Below are positions 44,199-54,468 of a DNA stretch of 64,000 nucleotides, in pieces (the stretch's first letter is position 1; every line of letters starts with the position of its first letter). Made by a program: the position numbers and the translations under genes. Source of the stretch: Aquisalimonas lutea (GTDB lineage: Bacteria > Pseudomonadota > Gammaproteobacteria > Nitrococcales > Aquisalimonadaceae); contig NZ_JAUFPK010000005.1 in NCBI RefSeq assembly GCF_030409225.1, positions 434,831 through 498,830 of the forward strand, in the 5' to 3' direction. The notes below the pieces were generated by a model. It was given only the letters and a program-made list of their open reading frames with translations, had not been told where the DNA came from and searched no databases.

Positions 44199-44687
44199 AT
44201 GAGCCTGAAGACGACCGACCTGTGCGACGAGCACGCCGAGGAGCTGAGCATCGCCACGCCGCTGTTCCACGACTACGGCGGTCGACGTGCCTTCCACGGC
44301 CCCGTCAGCACCGTCAAGGTATTCGAGGACAACTCGCTGGTCCGCCAGGCCCTGGAAGAGCCGGGCGAAGGCCGGGTGCTGGTCGTCGACGGCGGCGGCT
44401 CCATGCGCTGCGCTCTGCTCGGCGACAATCTCGCCGGGATGGGGCGGAGCAACGGCTGGACGGGCATCGTCGTCTACGGCTGTATCCGTGATTCCGGCGA
44501 TATCGCTACCATGGACATCGGCGTCAAGGCCCTGAACACGCATCCGCTGAAGAGTGTCAAGAAGGGCGAGGGCGAGCGCGACGTATCCGTCACCCTGGCC
44601 GGGATCACCATTCGCGCCGGGCACTATCTGTACGCGGATGAAGACGGTCTTGTCGTTGCGGCGCGGCCCGTCCACGAGAACCGATAA
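44199..44687 (+). CDS. rraA: Ribonuclease E activity regulator RraA
   Basis: 162 residues, the standard length. Family segments: GRVLVVDGGGSMRCALLGDN, NGWTGIVVYGCIRDSGDIAT and ALNTHPLKSVKKGEGERDV. RraA binds RNase E and inhibits mRNA decay; many homologues also have HMG/CHA aldolase folds. GGGGGGAA precedes the ATG. It opens a rraA-orf-hslR-rfaH run concerned with RNA handling. Confidence 0.93.
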   Translation: MSLKTTDLCDEHAEELSIATPLFHDYGGRRAFHGPVSTVKVFEDNSLVRQALEEPGEGRVLVVDGGGSMRCALLGDNLAGMGRSNGWTGIVVYGCIRDSGDIATMDIGVKALNTHPLKSVKKGEGERDVSVTLAGITIRAGHYLYADEDGLVVAARPVHENR

Positions 44688-44698
44688 AGGAGGCACGC

Positions 44699-44833
44699 AT
44701 GGACCAGCCCGTCAGCACGCTCCTGGAGCAGCGCCCGGGGGATGTCCACACGGTCGGCATCACGGCAACGGTCGCCGAGCTGATGGAATACATTTACGGC
44801 GGCTACGGGCCGCAGGCGCAAGTGGATGCATGA
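44699..44833 (+). CDS. 44-residue protein resembling the start of a CBS domain
   Basis: Starts at ATG after AAAGGAGG, one of the strongest ribosome sites in the window, and ends at TGA overlapping the hslR start (ATGA). The peptide begins MDQPVSTLLEQRPGDVHTVG and goes on ITATVAELMEYIYGG, which matches the first strand-helix of CBS domains; the rest of the domain is absent. Either a remnant of a CBS protein or a real small protein that sets up translation of hslR. Confidence 0.5.
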   Translation: MDQPVSTLLEQRPGDVHTVGITATVAELMEYIYGGYGPQAQVDA

Positions 44834-45216
44834 GCGACGAAGCCGTTCGCGTCGATAAGTGGCTCTGGGCGGCGCGGTTCTTCAAGACGCGCCGGCTGGC
44901 CACGGAGGCCGTGCAGGGCGGCAAGGTGGAAGTCAACGACGCCCGGGCCAAGCCGGCCCGGACCATCCGCCCGGGCGACGAGCTGCGCGTGCGCAAGGAT
45001 GCCTACGAGTTCCACGTGATCGTGCACGCCGTCTCGGACAAGCGGGGCCCGGCGAAGGTCGCCGAGACCCTCTACGAGGAGACCCCGGAGAGCATCGCCC
45101 GCCGGGAGCAGACCCGGGAGCAGATCCGCGCCCAGAACGCCGCCTTCCCGCAGCCGAAACACCGCCCGGACAAGCACGACCGCAAGCACCTGGCGCGGTT
45201 CAAGCGGGGTGGCTGA
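44830..45216 (+). CDS. hslR: S4-domain heat-shock protein Hsp15
   Basis: 128 residues. S4 RNA-binding domain at about 7-70 (VRVDKWLWAARFFKTRRLAT, then GGKVEVNDARAKPARTIRPG), and a basic C-terminus (PKHRPDKHDRKHLARFKRGG). Hsp15 binds free 50S subunits that carry stalled nascent chains and helps recycle them. Coupled by ATGA to the small CBS-like frame. Confidence 0.9.
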   Translation: MSDEAVRVDKWLWAARFFKTRRLATEAVQGGKVEVNDARAKPARTIRPGDELRVRKDAYEFHVIVHAVSDKRGPAKVAETLYEETPESIARREQTREQIRAQNAAFPQPKHRPDKHDRKHLARFKRGG

Positions 45217-45243
45217 CCTTCCCCGCGGTCGCCGCGGGGAAGG
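45217..45243 (+). terminator. Hairpin terminator after hslR
   Basis: 12 bp stem CCTTCCCCGCGG / CCGCGGGGAAGG with a TCG loop starting directly at the hslR stop. No T tract follows. Confidence 0.55.
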
Positions 45244-45323
45244 CGGGGAACAGGTCCCGTGTCCCACCCGGCATGGTGACGATGGCATAATACCCCCAGC
45301 CAGAACCGGTCCGGGAGGAGTCC

Positions 45324-45833
45324 ATGCGCCAGTGGTACGCCGTTCAGTGCAAGGCGCAGGAGGATGCGCGGGCCGAGGAGCACCTCGGCAACCAGGGCTA
45401 TCCGGTGTTTCGTCCCATGCTGCGCCAGCGCCGGCGCCGAAGGGGCCGCATGACCACGGTCACGGAGTCGCTGTTCCCGCGGTACCTGTTCGTGGAGCTG
45501 GACGACGTCACCGAGAACTGGGCGCCCATCCGTTCCACCCGCGGGGTGCTGGGGCTCGTACGCTTCGGTACGTATCCGGTGCCGGTGCCGCCGGCGGTGG
45601 TCGACGGCATCCGTGCCCGCATGAGCGCTGAGACCGGCTGCATCGATCTGACGGCGTGCACCGACTACCGGCGCGACCAGCCCGTGCGCATCACCGAGGG
45701 GCCCTTCGCCGGCCACCAGGGACTGTTCCAGGGGCGCACCGGCGAGGAGCGCGTGGTGGTCCTGCTGGAGATCATGCATCAGTCCCAGCGCATCTCCCTG
45801 CCCGAGGAGGCGGTGGAGCAGGGATCTACTTGA
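45324..45833 (+). CDS. rfaH: Transcription antiterminator RfaH (NusG paralogue)
   Basis: 169 residues. NusG N-terminal domain with [20 protein letters not shown] and [14 protein letters not shown], then a C-terminal KOW-type region ([20 protein letters not shown]). RfaH rides on RNA polymerase at ops elements and recruits ribosomes for long surface-polysaccharide operons. Paralogue status is inferred from the short RfaH-like N-domain. The stop overlaps the convergent metG stop by eight bases. No ops site (GGCGGTAGCGTG) was found in this window. Confidence 0.87.
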   Translation: MRQWYAVQCKAQEDARAEEHLGNQGYPVFRPMLRQRRRRRGRMTTVTESLFPRYLFVELDDVTENWAPIRSTRGVLGLVRFGTYPVPVPPAVVDGIRARMSAETGCIDLTACTDYRRDQPVRITEGPFAGHQGLFQGRTGEERVVVLLEIMHQSQRISLPEEAVEQGST

Positions 45834-47850
45834 CGCGCATGCCCGGCCGGGCGCCGGAGTCGGGCTCCAGGATGAAGATCTCGTCACCGCCCGGGCCGGC
45901 CGCGAGCACCATGCCCTCGGAGACGCCGAAACGCATCTTCCGGGGCGCCAGGTTGGCGACCATGACCGTGAGCCGTCCCTGCAGGTCCTCGGGTGCGTAG
46001 GCGGAGCGCAGGCCCGCGAACACGGTGCGCGTCTCGCCGCCCAGGTCCAGGCTGAGCCGAAGCAGCTTGTCGGCGCCGTCCACCCGGGCGGCCTCCCGGA
46101 TGCGGGCCACGCGCAGGTCCACCCGGGCGAAGGTGTCGATGTCGACGGTGTCGCCGATGGGGTCATCCGCCAGGGGGCCGCTCGTGTCGGGTGCGTCCGT
46201 CTTCGGTGCCAGGGTCTCCCGCGATTCCTCGATCATGGCGTCCACCTGGGCGCGTTCCACCCGCGTGGCCAGGGGCTGGAAGCGGTTGATGGCATGGTCC
46301 AGCAGCGGCGCCTGCACCGACTGCCAGTTCTGCTCGTCCACGTTCAGGAAGGCTTCCGCCCCGGCAGCGATGCCCGGCACCACCGGCTTGAGGTAGACCA
46401 TGAGCACGCGGAAGAGATTCAGCGTCTGCGTGCAGATGGCCTGGACCTGCGGCAGGGTGGACTCGTCCCTGGCCAGCACCCAGGGCTGCTCCTCGTCGAA
46501 GTACTGGTTGGCCTGGTCGGCCAGCGCCATGATCTCGCGCACCGCCCGGGAGAATTCCCGGTTCTCGTAGGCCTCGGCGATCTGCTCGCCGCGGGCGACG
46601 AACTCCCGGTAGATCTCCGGGGCGGGCAGCTCCCCGGCCAGGCGCCCGTCGAAGCGCTTGGTGATGAAGCCGCTGCTGCGGCTGGCGATGTTCACCAGCT
46701 TGCCCACCAGGTCCGAGTTCACGCGCTGGGTGAAATCGTCCAGGTTCAGGTCCAGGTCGTGGACGTTGCTGCCCAGCTTGGCCGCCATGTAGTAGCGCAG
46801 GTACTCCGGGTTCAGGTGATTCCGGTAGGTGTGCGCCATGATGAACGTGCCCCGGGACTTGGACATCTTGGCCCCGTCCACGGTCATGAAGCCGTGGGCG
46901 CAGATGCGCGTGGGCTTGCGGAACCCGGCACCGTGGAGCATGGCCGGCCAGAACAGGGCATGGAAGTAGACGATGTCCTTGCCGATGAAATGGTACAGCT
47001 CGGTGTCGGAGTCGGCGTCCCACCAGGCGTCGAAGTCCTCGCCGTGGCGCTCGCACCAGTTGCGGAAGCTCGCCATGTAGCCGATGGGGGCGTCCAGCCA
47101 GACGTAGAAGTACTTGTCCTCGGTGCCCGGGATGCGGAAGCCGAAGTAGGGAGCGTCCCGGGAGATGTCCCACTCGCGCAGGCCTTCCTGGAACCACTCC
47201 TCGAGCTTGTTGGCGACCTCGGGCTGGACGTGGCCGCTGCGCGCCCAGTCCTTGAGCATGGTCTCGAAGTCCTGGAGCCGGAAGAAGTAGTGCAGCGACT
47301 CGCGCTCTTCCGGGGTGGCGCCCGAGATCACGGACACGGGGTTGATCAGGTCCGTGGGCGTGTACGTCGCCCCGCAGGCCTCGCAGGAGTCCCCGTACTG
47401 GTCCGCGGCGCCGCAGCGGGGGCACTCTCCCTTGATGTAGCGATCCGGCAGGAACATGCCCTCGTCCGGGTCATAGGCCTGCTTGATGGTGCGGCTATCG
47501 ATGTGTCCCGCTTCGCGGTTGCGCTCGTAGATGAGCTCCGAGAGCTCCCGGTTCTCCTGCGAATGCGTGGTGTAGTAGTTGTCGAAGCCGATGCCGAAGG
47601 CGGCGAAATCGTCCTGATGCTCCCGCCCGATGCGCTCGATCAGCTCCTCCGGCGTGATGCCCAGCTCCCGCGCCTTGAGCATGATGGGCGTGCCGTGGGC
47701 GTCGTCGGCGCAGACGTAGATGCAGCGGTTGCCGCGGAGCTTCTGGAAGCGCACCCAGATGTCGGTCTGGATGTACTCGACCAGATGGCCGAGGTGGATC
47801 GGCCCGTTGGCGTAGGGCAGGGCACTGGTCACCAGGATGTTGCGTTGCAT
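45826..47850 (-). CDS. metG: Methionyl-tRNA synthetase
   Basis: 674 residues, full length, dimer type. HIGH equivalent HLGH in [20 protein letters not shown]; a two-knuckle zinc segment [25 protein letters not shown] in [13 protein letters not shown]; a helical anticodon-binding domain; and a C-terminal EMAP/Trbp111-like tRNA-binding domain ([20 protein letters not shown]). It charges tRNA-Met for translation. Divergent from rlmKL with 140 bases between. Confidence 0.96.
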   Translation of the reverse strand: MQRNILVTSALPYANGPIHLGHLVEYIQTDIWVRFQKLRGNRCIYVCADDAHGTPIMLKARELGITPEELIERIGREHQDDFAAFGIGFDNYYTTHSQENRELSELIYERNREAGHIDSRTIKQAYDPDEGMFLPDRYIKGECPRCGAADQYGDSCEACGATYTPTDLINPVSVISGATPEERESLHYFFRLQDFETMLKDWARSGHVQPEVANKLEEWFQEGLREWDISRDAPYFGFRIPGTEDKYFYVWLDAPIGYMASFRNWCERHGEDFDAWWDADSDTELYHFIGKDIVYFHALFWPAMLHGAGFRKPTRICAHGFMTVDGAKMSKSRGTFIMAHTYRNHLNPEYLRYYMAAKLGSNVHDLDLNLDDFTQRVNSDLVGKLVNIASRSSGFITKRFDGRLAGELPAPEIYREFVARGEQIAEAYENREFSRAVREIMALADQANQYFDEEQPWVLARDESTLPQVQAICTQTLNLFRVLMVYLKPVVPGIAAGAEAFLNVDEQNWQSVQAPLLDHAINRFQPLATRVERAQVDAMIEESRETLAPKTDAPDTSGPLADDPIGDTVDIDTFARVDLRVARIREAARVDGADKLLRLSLDLGGETRTVFAGLRSAYAPEDLQGRLTVMVANLAPRKMRFGVSEGMVLAAGPGGDEIFILEPDSGARPGMRVK

Positions 47851-47990
47851 GAAACCTCGGTCGGTTGCGGCGCGTTGCTGTTGTGCTTGACCGGGATTAT
47901 GCCAGATCCGGCCCCGGTTGTTGGGTGGCGTGCCCCTGCCGTCCGGGGTGTGGCGTACAATGCGGCCCCGGACGTTGAGGAGCTGCCGCC

Positions 47991-50126
47991 ATGGAGACCC
48001 GCCACGAGTTCATCGCCACCTGCCCCGGCGGCCTGGAAGGCCTGCTGGCGGCGGAGCTGGAAGCCCTCGGCGCGGACGACGTGGCGCGGCGGCAGGGCGG
48101 GGTGGGGTTTGCGGGGCCGCTGGAGGTCGCGTACCGCGCCTGCCTGTGGTCCCGCGTCGGCAACCGGGTGCTGCTGCCCCTGGCCCGCTACGCCGCGGCG
48201 GATGCCGAGGCGCTGTACGCGGGCGCACGGGAAGTCCCGTGGCCCGAGGTGGTGGTGCCGGAGGCCACGGTCGCGGTGACCTTCGGCGGCGTCCGGCCGG
48301 CGGTCGCCCATACCCACTACGGCAGCCTGCGCGTCAAGGATGCCCTGGTGGATTGCTTCCGCGAGGCGACCGGGCGCCGGCCCGACGTGGACGTCGAGCA
48401 ACCGGGCGTGCGGGTGCACGCCTACCAGGTGGGCGAGGCGGTCACCCTGTCCCTGGATCTCTCCGGGGAGAGCCTCCACCGGCGGGGCTACCGGCGGCCG
48501 GGGGTGGCGGCGCCCCTGAAGGAGAACCTGGCGGCGGCCATGCTCCTGCGCGGGGGCTGGCCGGCCATCGCCCGGGACGGCGGCGCGCTGGTGGATCCGT
48601 TCTGCGGCTCGGGCACGCTGGTCATCGAGGGGGCGCTGATGGCCGGCGATGTCGCGCCGGGGCTGTTGCGCTCCTACTGGGGCTTTCGCGGCTGGCGGGG
48701 CCACGACGAGGCATGCTGGCAGGGCCTGGTGGCGGAAGCGCGGCAGCGGCGCGAGCACGGGCTTCAGCACCTGCCCGCCATCGCCGGCTACGACCGCGAC
48801 GCGCAGGCGGTGCGCGCGGCGATTCGGGCCGTGGCGGATGCCGGGCTCACCGGCAGCGTGCACGTGGAGCGCCGCGAGCTCGCGGATGCAGCGCCCCCGG
48901 GCAGCCGGTCGGCGGCCGGGCTGGTGGCCAGCAATCCGCCCTACGGCGAGCGCCTCGACAGCGACCCCAGCCTGGTGCCGCTGTACGCCCGTTTCGGCGA
49001 GATCCTGCGCCAGCGGTTCCCGGGCTGGCAGGCCGTGGTACTCAACGGTGCCGGTGCCGAGCTCGGCCTGCGCCCGGACAAGAGCTGGACCGTGCGCAAC
49101 GGCCCCATCCTGTGCCGCCTGGAGCGATTCGTCATCGCCGCCGGCGGCGACGAGGCAGGTGCGGCGGCGGCCGAGCCCCTGACCAACCGCATCCGCAAGA
49201 ACCGTCGCCGGCTGCGCTCCTGGCTGAAGCGCTCCGGGGTGAGCTGCTACCGGGTCTATGACGCGGACATCCCGGAGTACGCGCTGGCCGCCGATGTCTA
49301 CGACACGGTGGAGGAGGGGCCGTGGCTTCACGTCCAGGAGTACGCCCCGCCGCGCTCGGTGGATCCCCGGGATGCCGCCCGGCGCCTGCGCCAGGCCATG
49401 GCCGCGCTACCCGAGGCCAACGGCGTGTCGCCGGAGCACATGGCCCTCAAGGTGCGGGCGCCGCAGAAGGGGCTTGCCCAGTACCGGCGTCAGGGCCATG
49501 AGGGACGGTTCCATACCGTGGAGGAGTACGGCGCCCGGCTGCGGGTGAACTTCACCGATTACCTGGATACCGGACTGTTCCTGGATCACCGCCCGGTGCG
49601 CCAGTGGATCCGTGACAACATCGCCGGCGGCAGCTTTCTCAACCTGTTCGCCTATACCGGTGCGGCCACGGTGCACGCCGCCCTGGGCGGGTCGCGGGAG
49701 ACCACCAGCGTGGATCTGTCCGCCACCTACCTGGACTGGGCCCGGAGCAACCTGGAGGCCAACGGGCTGGCCGACGACGCGGCCCACGAGCGGGTGCGCG
49801 CGGATTGCACCGAGTGGTTGCGCAAGGCGGCCGGGGAGCGCGCGCGCCAATACGACCTGATCCTGCTGGATCCGCCGAGCTTCTCCAACTCCAAGCGGAT
49901 GCAGGGCACGTTGGACGTCCAGCGGGATCACGCCGATCTCATCCGGCTGGCCGTGCAGCTCCTGGCCGACGGCGGCGTGCTCGTATTCTCCACCAACCTG
50001 CGCCGTTTCCGCCTGGAGGAGAGCGCCCTGGAGGACCTGCGCGTGAGCGATTGCACGGACTGGTCGATCCCGCCGGATTTCCGCCGCAACCGGCGCATCC
50101 ACCATTGCTGGTTCATCCGCCGCTAG
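47991..50126 (+). CDS. rlmL: Bifunctional 23S rRNA methyltransferase RlmKL
   Basis: 711 residues, the fused form. THUMP domain (about 45-160), RlmL methyltransferase ([20 protein letters not shown] and [10 protein letters not shown], the NPPY catalytic motif) making m2G2445, and RlmK ([20 protein letters not shown] and [15 protein letters not shown]) making m7G2069. Modifies the large-subunit RNA. A TACAAT box at 47956-47961 may be the -10. The stop TAG is the first triplet of an inverted-repeat element end. Confidence 0.95.
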   Translation: METRHEFIATCPGGLEGLLAAELEALGADDVARRQGGVGFAGPLEVAYRACLWSRVGNRVLLPLARYAAADAEALYAGAREVPWPEVVVPEATVAVTFGGVRPAVAHTHYGSLRVKDALVDCFREATGRRPDVDVEQPGVRVHAYQVGEAVTLSLDLSGESLHRRGYRRPGVAAPLKENLAAAMLLRGGWPAIARDGGALVDPFCGSGTLVIEGALMAGDVAPGLLRSYWGFRGWRGHDEACWQGLVAEARQRREHGLQHLPAIAGYDRDAQAVRAAIRAVADAGLTGSVHVERRELADAAPPGSRSAAGLVASNPPYGERLDSDPSLVPLYARFGEILRQRFPGWQAVVLNGAGAELGLRPDKSWTVRNGPILCRLERFVIAAGGDEAGAAAAEPLTNRIRKNRRRLRSWLKRSGVSCYRVYDADIPEYALAADVYDTVEEGPWLHVQEYAPPRSVDPRDAARRLRQAMAALPEANGVSPEHMALKVRAPQKGLAQYRRQGHEGRFHTVEEYGARLRVNFTDYLDTGLFLDHRPVRQWIRDNIAGGSFLNLFAYTGAATVHAALGGSRETTSVDLSATYLDWARSNLEANGLADDAAHERVRADCTEWLRKAAGERARQYDLILLDPPSFSNSKRMQGTLDVQRDHADLIRLAVQLLADGGVLVFSTNLRRFRLEESALEDLRVSDCTDWSIPPDFRRNRRIHHCWFIRR

Positions 50127-50493
50127 TGTCCTGTAACCCGGGTGCGCTTGCCTAGGCCATGTCGAGCTTGGAGCGCGCCTGCTCCAGGCCCAGCTCGGTG
50201 TCCTCCACGTACACGGACACCTGCGTCCCCCGGGTCGAGTTGTCCAGTACCTGGTAGTCGAGGCGCTCGAGATCGCCGACCAGGATGTCTCCCACGGCCA
50301 GCGCGTCCTCTTCCATGACGCCCATGACGGTGTATTCGCCGTGCTCGGTCTCCACGGCCACCAGGGCGTCGTCGGCATTGATCAGGGCGACGGTTCCGTG
50401 CATGCGCTTCCCCTCCCACGGCGGCCCGGCGCGTCCCGCGGAACGGTAGACGCAACACCAGCCGCGCGGACAAAACTTGGGTTACAGGACACT
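50125..50493. mobile_element. 369 bp inverted-repeat element carrying one small gene
   Basis: Perfect 15 bp terminal inverted repeats, AGTGTCCTGTAACCC (50125-50139) and its complement (50479-50493). The interior holds only the 83-residue protein gene. No transposase. A third copy of the same end lies at 2555-2569. Size and ends suit a MITE-like non-autonomous element, or a gene moved between two insertion-sequence ends. No target-site duplication is obvious (flanks GCT... and ...TGA). Confidence 0.5.
50152..50403 (-). CDS. Small protein of unknown function inside the inverted-repeat element
   Basis: 83 residues, acidic, no membrane helix. It starts MHGTVALINADDALVAVETE and later has GEYTVMGVMEEDALAVGDIL and LDYQVLDNSTRGTQVSVYVE; the first 50 residues have the strand pattern of a small beta-barrel (OB- or S1-like). 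GGGAGGGGAAGCGC ahead of ATG is a very strong ribosome site, which suggests it is expressed. No family recognised. Confidence 0.6.
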   Translation of the reverse strand: MHGTVALINADDALVAVETEHGEYTVMGVMEEDALAVGDILVGDLERLDYQVLDNSTRGTQVSVYVEDTELGLEQARSKLDMA

Positions 50494-50577
50494 TGAGTTA
50501 ACCTTACGATGCCGGCCGGCACAGGTCCAGTCGTCCCGATCGGCGGTCCCCGGCACGGCGATCGGTGGCCGGGGGCG

Positions 50578-50775
50578 TCAGCCGCCGCCCGGATCCTCAC
50601 GCTGCCGCCGCCACTGCTCGCGGATGCGCTCGACGCGCGCCTCCCAGCGCTCCAGGGCGTCCTCGTAGAGCTCGAAGACGCAGGGCTCGCAGCCGCTGTT
50701 GCAGCACTCCGACGGGTCCGGCGGCTGCGGCGGCGGCGGCAGGCGGGGGCCGTCGTCGTGCTCCGGGTCACTCAT
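50578..50775 (-). CDS. Oxidoreductase-like domain protein (CCxSxCxxC)
   Basis: 65 residues. A proline-rich start ([14 protein letters not shown]) precedes [20 protein letters not shown], the four-cysteine signature of the short 'oxidoreductase-like, N-terminal' family (PF09791), then a charged helix. Probably a small metal- or iron-sulfur-binding protein; the family function is unknown. Start ATG follows GGAGGAGAACGCC. It is divergent from dcd. Confidence 0.75.
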   Translation of the reverse strand: MSDPEHDDGPRLPPPPQPPDPSECCNSGCEPCVFELYEDALERWEARVERIREQWRRQREDPGGG

Positions 50776-50905
50776 GGCGTTCTCCTCCGGCGGGTCGTTG
50801 GCGACCGCACACACCGGGCGGTACAATCCGCCCTTTACGCGGTTGCAGGGCCTTCGGCGTGGTTCGACCCGCAGGCCACGGCCGTATTCTCCCGGGGGGA
50901 TGGGG

Positions 50906-51472
50906 ATGGCAGTCAAATCGGACAAGTGGATCCGGCGCATGGCCGCCGAGGGCATGATCGAGCCCTTCGAGCCCGGTCAGGTGCGGGAGACGGCGGAGCG
51001 CGGCCGCATCATCTCCTACGGCACCTCCAGCTACGGCTACGACGTGCGCTGCGCCGACGAGTTCAAGATCTTCCACAACATCAACTCCGCCATCGTCGAC
51101 CCCAAGAACTTCGACCAGAACAGCTTCGTCGACGTGAAGTCGGACGTGTGCATCATTCCGCCCAACTCCTTCGCCCTGGCCCGCACCGTGGAGTACTTCC
51201 GCATTCCCCGCACGGTACTGACCGTGTGCCTGGGCAAGTCCACCTACGCCCGCTGCGGCATCATCGTCAATGTCACGCCGCTGGAGCCCGAGTGGGAGGG
51301 CCACGTCACCCTCGAGTTCTCCAACACCACCCCGCTGCCGGCGCGCATCTACGCCAACGAGGGCGTGGCGCAGATGCTGTTCCTGGAGTCGGACGAGGTC
51401 TGCGAGGTCTCCTACAAGGACCGCGGCGGCAAGTACATGGGCCAGAGCGGCGTGACTCTGCCGCGCTCCTGA
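50906..51472 (+). CDS. dcd: dCTP deaminase
   Basis: 188 residues, homotrimeric enzyme producing dUTP for thymidylate synthesis. Seen: [40 protein letters not shown] with the catalytic Arg and Glu region, and [20 protein letters not shown]. The ATG at MAVKSDKW is chosen because GGGGGG is well spaced for it; an ATG six bases earlier is too close. Faces purN tail to tail. Confidence 0.94.
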   Translation: MAVKSDKWIRRMAAEGMIEPFEPGQVRETAERGRIISYGTSSYGYDVRCADEFKIFHNINSAIVDPKNFDQNSFVDVKSDVCIIPPNSFALARTVEYFRIPRTVLTVCLGKSTYARCGIIVNVTPLEPEWEGHVTLEFSNTTPLPARIYANEGVAQMLFLESDEVCEVSYKDRGGKYMGQSGVTLPRS

Positions 51473-51484
51473 GACCGCGCGGGG

Positions 51485-52153
51485 TCACGCCGGCAGCGGT
51501 TCGCCCGCGTGCAGGCGCAGCGGCGCGGCCATGGGGCGACCGTCCAGAATGACGCGCTCGCCGGCGAGCTCCAGCCGGCCTTCGGCGAACCACCGCACCA
51601 CCAGGGGGTAGATCCGGTGCTCCTGCACCTGCACCCGGGCGGCGAGGGCGTCCGCCGTGTCGCCGGGCCGGACCGCGACGGCGCCCTGGGCGATGACCGG
51701 GCCCGCATCCAGGGCCGGGGTGACGAAATGCACGCTGCAGCCGTGCTGGCTCTCGCCCGCCTCCAGTACCCGGCGATGGGTGTGCAGGCCGCGGTGGGCG
51801 GGCAGCAGCGACGGATGGATGTTGAGCATGCGTCCGCGGAAGTGCTCCACCAGGCCGTCGCTGAGAATGCGCATGAATCCGGCGAGAACGACCAGCCCGG
51901 CGCCATGGGCCTCGATGCGCTGGCGCAGGGCGGTGTCGTAGGCCTCCCGCGACGGGTAGGCCTGGTGGTCCAGGACCTCCGCGGCGATTCCGGCCTCGCG
52001 CGCGCGGGCGAGGCCGCGGGCATCCGCGCGGTTGCTGATGACGGCGCACAGATCGGCGGGGAGGGTGCCGGCGTCGCGGGCATCGATCAGCGCCTGCAGG
52101 TTGCTGCCGCCGCCCGAGATCAGCACCACCACGCGGGCGGGTGCGGCGGTCAT
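51485..52153 (-). CDS. purN: Phosphoribosylglycinamide formyltransferase
   Basis: 222 residues. Transfers formyl from 10-formyl-THF to GAR in purine synthesis. [12 protein letters not shown] phosphate loop near the start, [20 protein letters not shown], and [20 protein letters not shown] with the catalytic Asn-His pair; Asp in [13 protein letters not shown]. Start overlaps the purM stop by four bases. Confidence 0.94.
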   Translation of the reverse strand: MTAAPARVVVLISGGGSNLQALIDARDAGTLPADLCAVISNRADARGLARAREAGIAAEVLDHQAYPSREAYDTALRQRIEAHGAGLVVLAGFMRILSDGLVEHFRGRMLNIHPSLLPAHRGLHTHRRVLEAGESQHGCSVHFVTPALDAGPVIAQGAVAVRPGDTADALAARVQVQEHRIYPLVVRWFAEGRLELAGERVILDGRPMAAPLRLHAGEPLPA

Positions 52154-53214
52154 CGGCCCTCCGTGAACCGCACGCGTTCGCCGTCGTCCGGGGTGTCCTC
52201 CAGGTAGCCCAGCGTCCACGCCTGCTCGCCCAGGCCCTGCAGCGTATCCAGGGCGCGCTCGCGGTGGTCGGGCGGCACGCAGATCACCATGCCGACGCCG
52301 CAGTTGAAGGTCCGGTACATCTCGCGCTCCGCGATGCCGCCGGCGTCCCGGAGCCACTGGAAGACCGGCGGCCAGCGCCAGCTGGTGGTGTCGACCACCG
52401 CGGCGCAGGGGGCCGGGAGCGTCCGCGGCAGGTTCTCGGTCAGCCCTCCGCCGGTGATGTGCGCCATGGCGTTGATCGGCACCTGGCGCTGCAGCGCCGC
52501 CACGGCCCGGGCGTAGATGCGCGTGGGCTCCATGAGGGCCTGTCCCAGCGTGCCCTCGCCCAGGCGGTCGTCGGGGCGCGCGCCGCTGTCTTCCAGCACG
52601 CGGCGGATCAGCGAGTAGCCGTTGGCATGGGGGCCGCTGCTGGCCAGCGCGATCAGCGCGTCTCCGGGCTGTGCGCTGCTGCCGTCGATGATCTCGTCGC
52701 GCTCCACGGCGCCGACACAGAAGCCGGCCAGATCATAGTGGCCCGCCGCGTACATGCCCGGCATCTCGGCGGTCTCGCCGCCGATCAGCGCCGCGCCGGC
52801 CTGCTCGCAGCCCCGGGCGATGCCGGTCACCACGGCGGCGGCGACGTCCACGTCCAGCTTGCCCGTGGCGTAGTAGTCCAGGAAGAACAGCGGCTCGGCG
52901 CCGCAGACGATGATGTCGTTGACACACATGGCCACCAGGTCGATGCCGATGCCGTCGTGGCGTCCCGTCTCCACCGCGAGCTTGAGCTTGGTGCCCACCC
53001 CGTCCGTGCCCGAGACCAGTACCGGTTGCCGGTAGCGGTCCGCGGGCAGGGCGAACAGTCCCCCGAATCCGCCCAGGCCGCCCACCACCTCGGGGCGCCG
53101 GGTGCGGGCGACCGCGGGGCCGATGCGCTCCACCAGGCTGTTGCCGGCGTCGATGTCCACGCCGGCATCGCGGTAGGTCAGCCCGTTGTCGGTGTCAGGC
53201 GGATCGGAGGCCAA
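52150..53214 (-). CDS. purM: Phosphoribosylformylglycinamidine cyclo-ligase (AIR synthetase)
   Basis: 354 residues. Closes the imidazole ring from FGAM using ATP. Seen: [60 protein letters not shown] and [18 protein letters not shown]. First gene of a purMN operon; divergent from the DUF2066 gene, the order typical of gammaproteobacteria. Confidence 0.95.
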   Translation of the reverse strand: MASDPPDTDNGLTYRDAGVDIDAGNSLVERIGPAVARTRRPEVVGGLGGFGGLFALPADRYRQPVLVSGTDGVGTKLKLAVETGRHDGIGIDLVAMCVNDIIVCGAEPLFFLDYYATGKLDVDVAAAVVTGIARGCEQAGAALIGGETAEMPGMYAAGHYDLAGFCVGAVERDEIIDGSSAQPGDALIALASSGPHANGYSLIRRVLEDSGARPDDRLGEGTLGQALMEPTRIYARAVAALQRQVPINAMAHITGGGLTENLPRTLPAPCAAVVDTTSWRWPPVFQWLRDAGGIAEREMYRTFNCGVGMVICVPPDHRERALDTLQGLGEQAWTLGYLEDTPDDGERVRFTEGR

Positions 53215-53391
53215 TGGCGAATACTCCCCGGGTTGCGCGACGGCTCAGGTTCGGGACGGTATGGTAGCGGATCCCGGCGCCCGGAGCACCCCGGGGGCGT
53301 TCGCGCGAGGGCGCGACATGCTATGGTTGCGTGACGAATGGGGCCCGCCTCCCGGCGGGGCCAAACGGCACGAGGAGTCTGCGGAGACGGT

Positions 53392-54465
53392 ATGCGCAAG
53401 CGGTTCTGGTGGGCGGTGTTCCTTTGTCTGGTCCCGGTTCTGGCGTCCGGTGCCACCGGGTTGTTCGACGTGCGCCTGGACGTCGACGATCAGTCCGCCG
53501 AGCAGCGCGAGGCCGCGGTGCGGGAGGGCCTGCGCCGGATCGTCGCGCGCCTGACGGGACGCGAGTCCCCCGAGGACGAGCAGGCGCTGGGCGCCCTGCT
53601 GGACAACGCCGACCAGTACGTCCAGCAGTACGGCTACAACGATACGGACGACGGCGTCGAGCTCCGGGTCCGCTACGACGGCCCGGCGCTCCAGGATGCC
53701 CTGGTACAGCGCGAGGTTGCCCTGTGGCCCGTGGACGGGCGTCCCCGTACGCTGGCGTGGGTGGTCGTCAATCGCGGCGGCGAGCGCCGGATCGTCAGCA
53801 GCGAGGACAGTCCCGAGCTGCGCCGCGTCCTGTGGCAGAGCGCCGCCGACGCCGGTCTGCCGCTGCTGTTTCCGCTGATGGACCTCCAGGACCAGCAGGC
53901 AGTGTCCACCTCGGATCTGTGGGGCGGCTTCCGGGAGCCGGTCATGGAGGCGTCGCGTCGCTACGACGCCGAAGGCGTGCTGCTGGGCCGGGTGGACCGT
54001 CGCGGCGACACCTGGCGCAGCCGCTGGACGCTGTTCTGGGATGGCGAGAGCTACGACTGGACGGTGGAGCAGGGAGAGCTGGAAGCGGCTCTCGAGGTCG
54101 GCGTGGACACGGGTGCGGTGCGGCTGGCAAGGCGCTACGCCCGGGTGCCGGATCCGGACTCGGTCGGGCGGGTCACGCTGCGAGTGCGGGACGTCGGGGG
54201 GCTTGACGCCTACGCGCGCGTGGAGTCCCATCTGCGCGGCGTACGCGATGTCGAGGCGGTGGAGGTCCTGCGCGTGGCCGACCGGGCCGTGGACTTCCGG
54301 CTGCGCATCCGCGGCCTGTCGGAGCAGGCCCTGGAGCGCCTTCGCGACAGCCGCATGCTGACCGAGACGGAGCGGGAGCGTGCCGACGCCGCGGCGGAAG
54401 ACGCACTGTCGGGGGTGCGCCCGGACTATGTCTTCCGCTTGAGCGCCACCGGCGGCGAGGGCTGA
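53392..54465 (+). CDS. DUF2066 periplasmic protein
   Basis: 357 residues with a Sec signal (about 1-21, WWAVFLCLVPVLASGA). The family start LFDVRLDVDDQSAEQREAAV, REGLRRIVARLTGRES is clear. DUF2066 proteins sit next to purM and hda in many gammaproteobacteria; function unknown. The protein is mixed alpha/beta without membrane helices after the signal. GAGGAGTCTGCGGAGACGG region precedes ATG. Confidence 0.82.
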   Translation: MRKRFWWAVFLCLVPVLASGATGLFDVRLDVDDQSAEQREAAVREGLRRIVARLTGRESPEDEQALGALLDNADQYVQQYGYNDTDDGVELRVRYDGPALQDALVQREVALWPVDGRPRTLAWVVVNRGGERRIVSSEDSPELRRVLWQSAADAGLPLLFPLMDLQDQQAVSTSDLWGGFREPVMEASRRYDAEGVLLGRVDRRGDTWRSRWTLFWDGESYDWTVEQGELEAALEVGVDTGAVRLARRYARVPDPDSVGRVTLRVRDVGGLDAYARVESHLRGVRDVEAVEVLRVADRAVDFRLRIRGLSEQALERLRDSRMLTETERERADAAAEDALSGVRPDYVFRLSATGGEG

Positions 54466-54468
54466 GGC

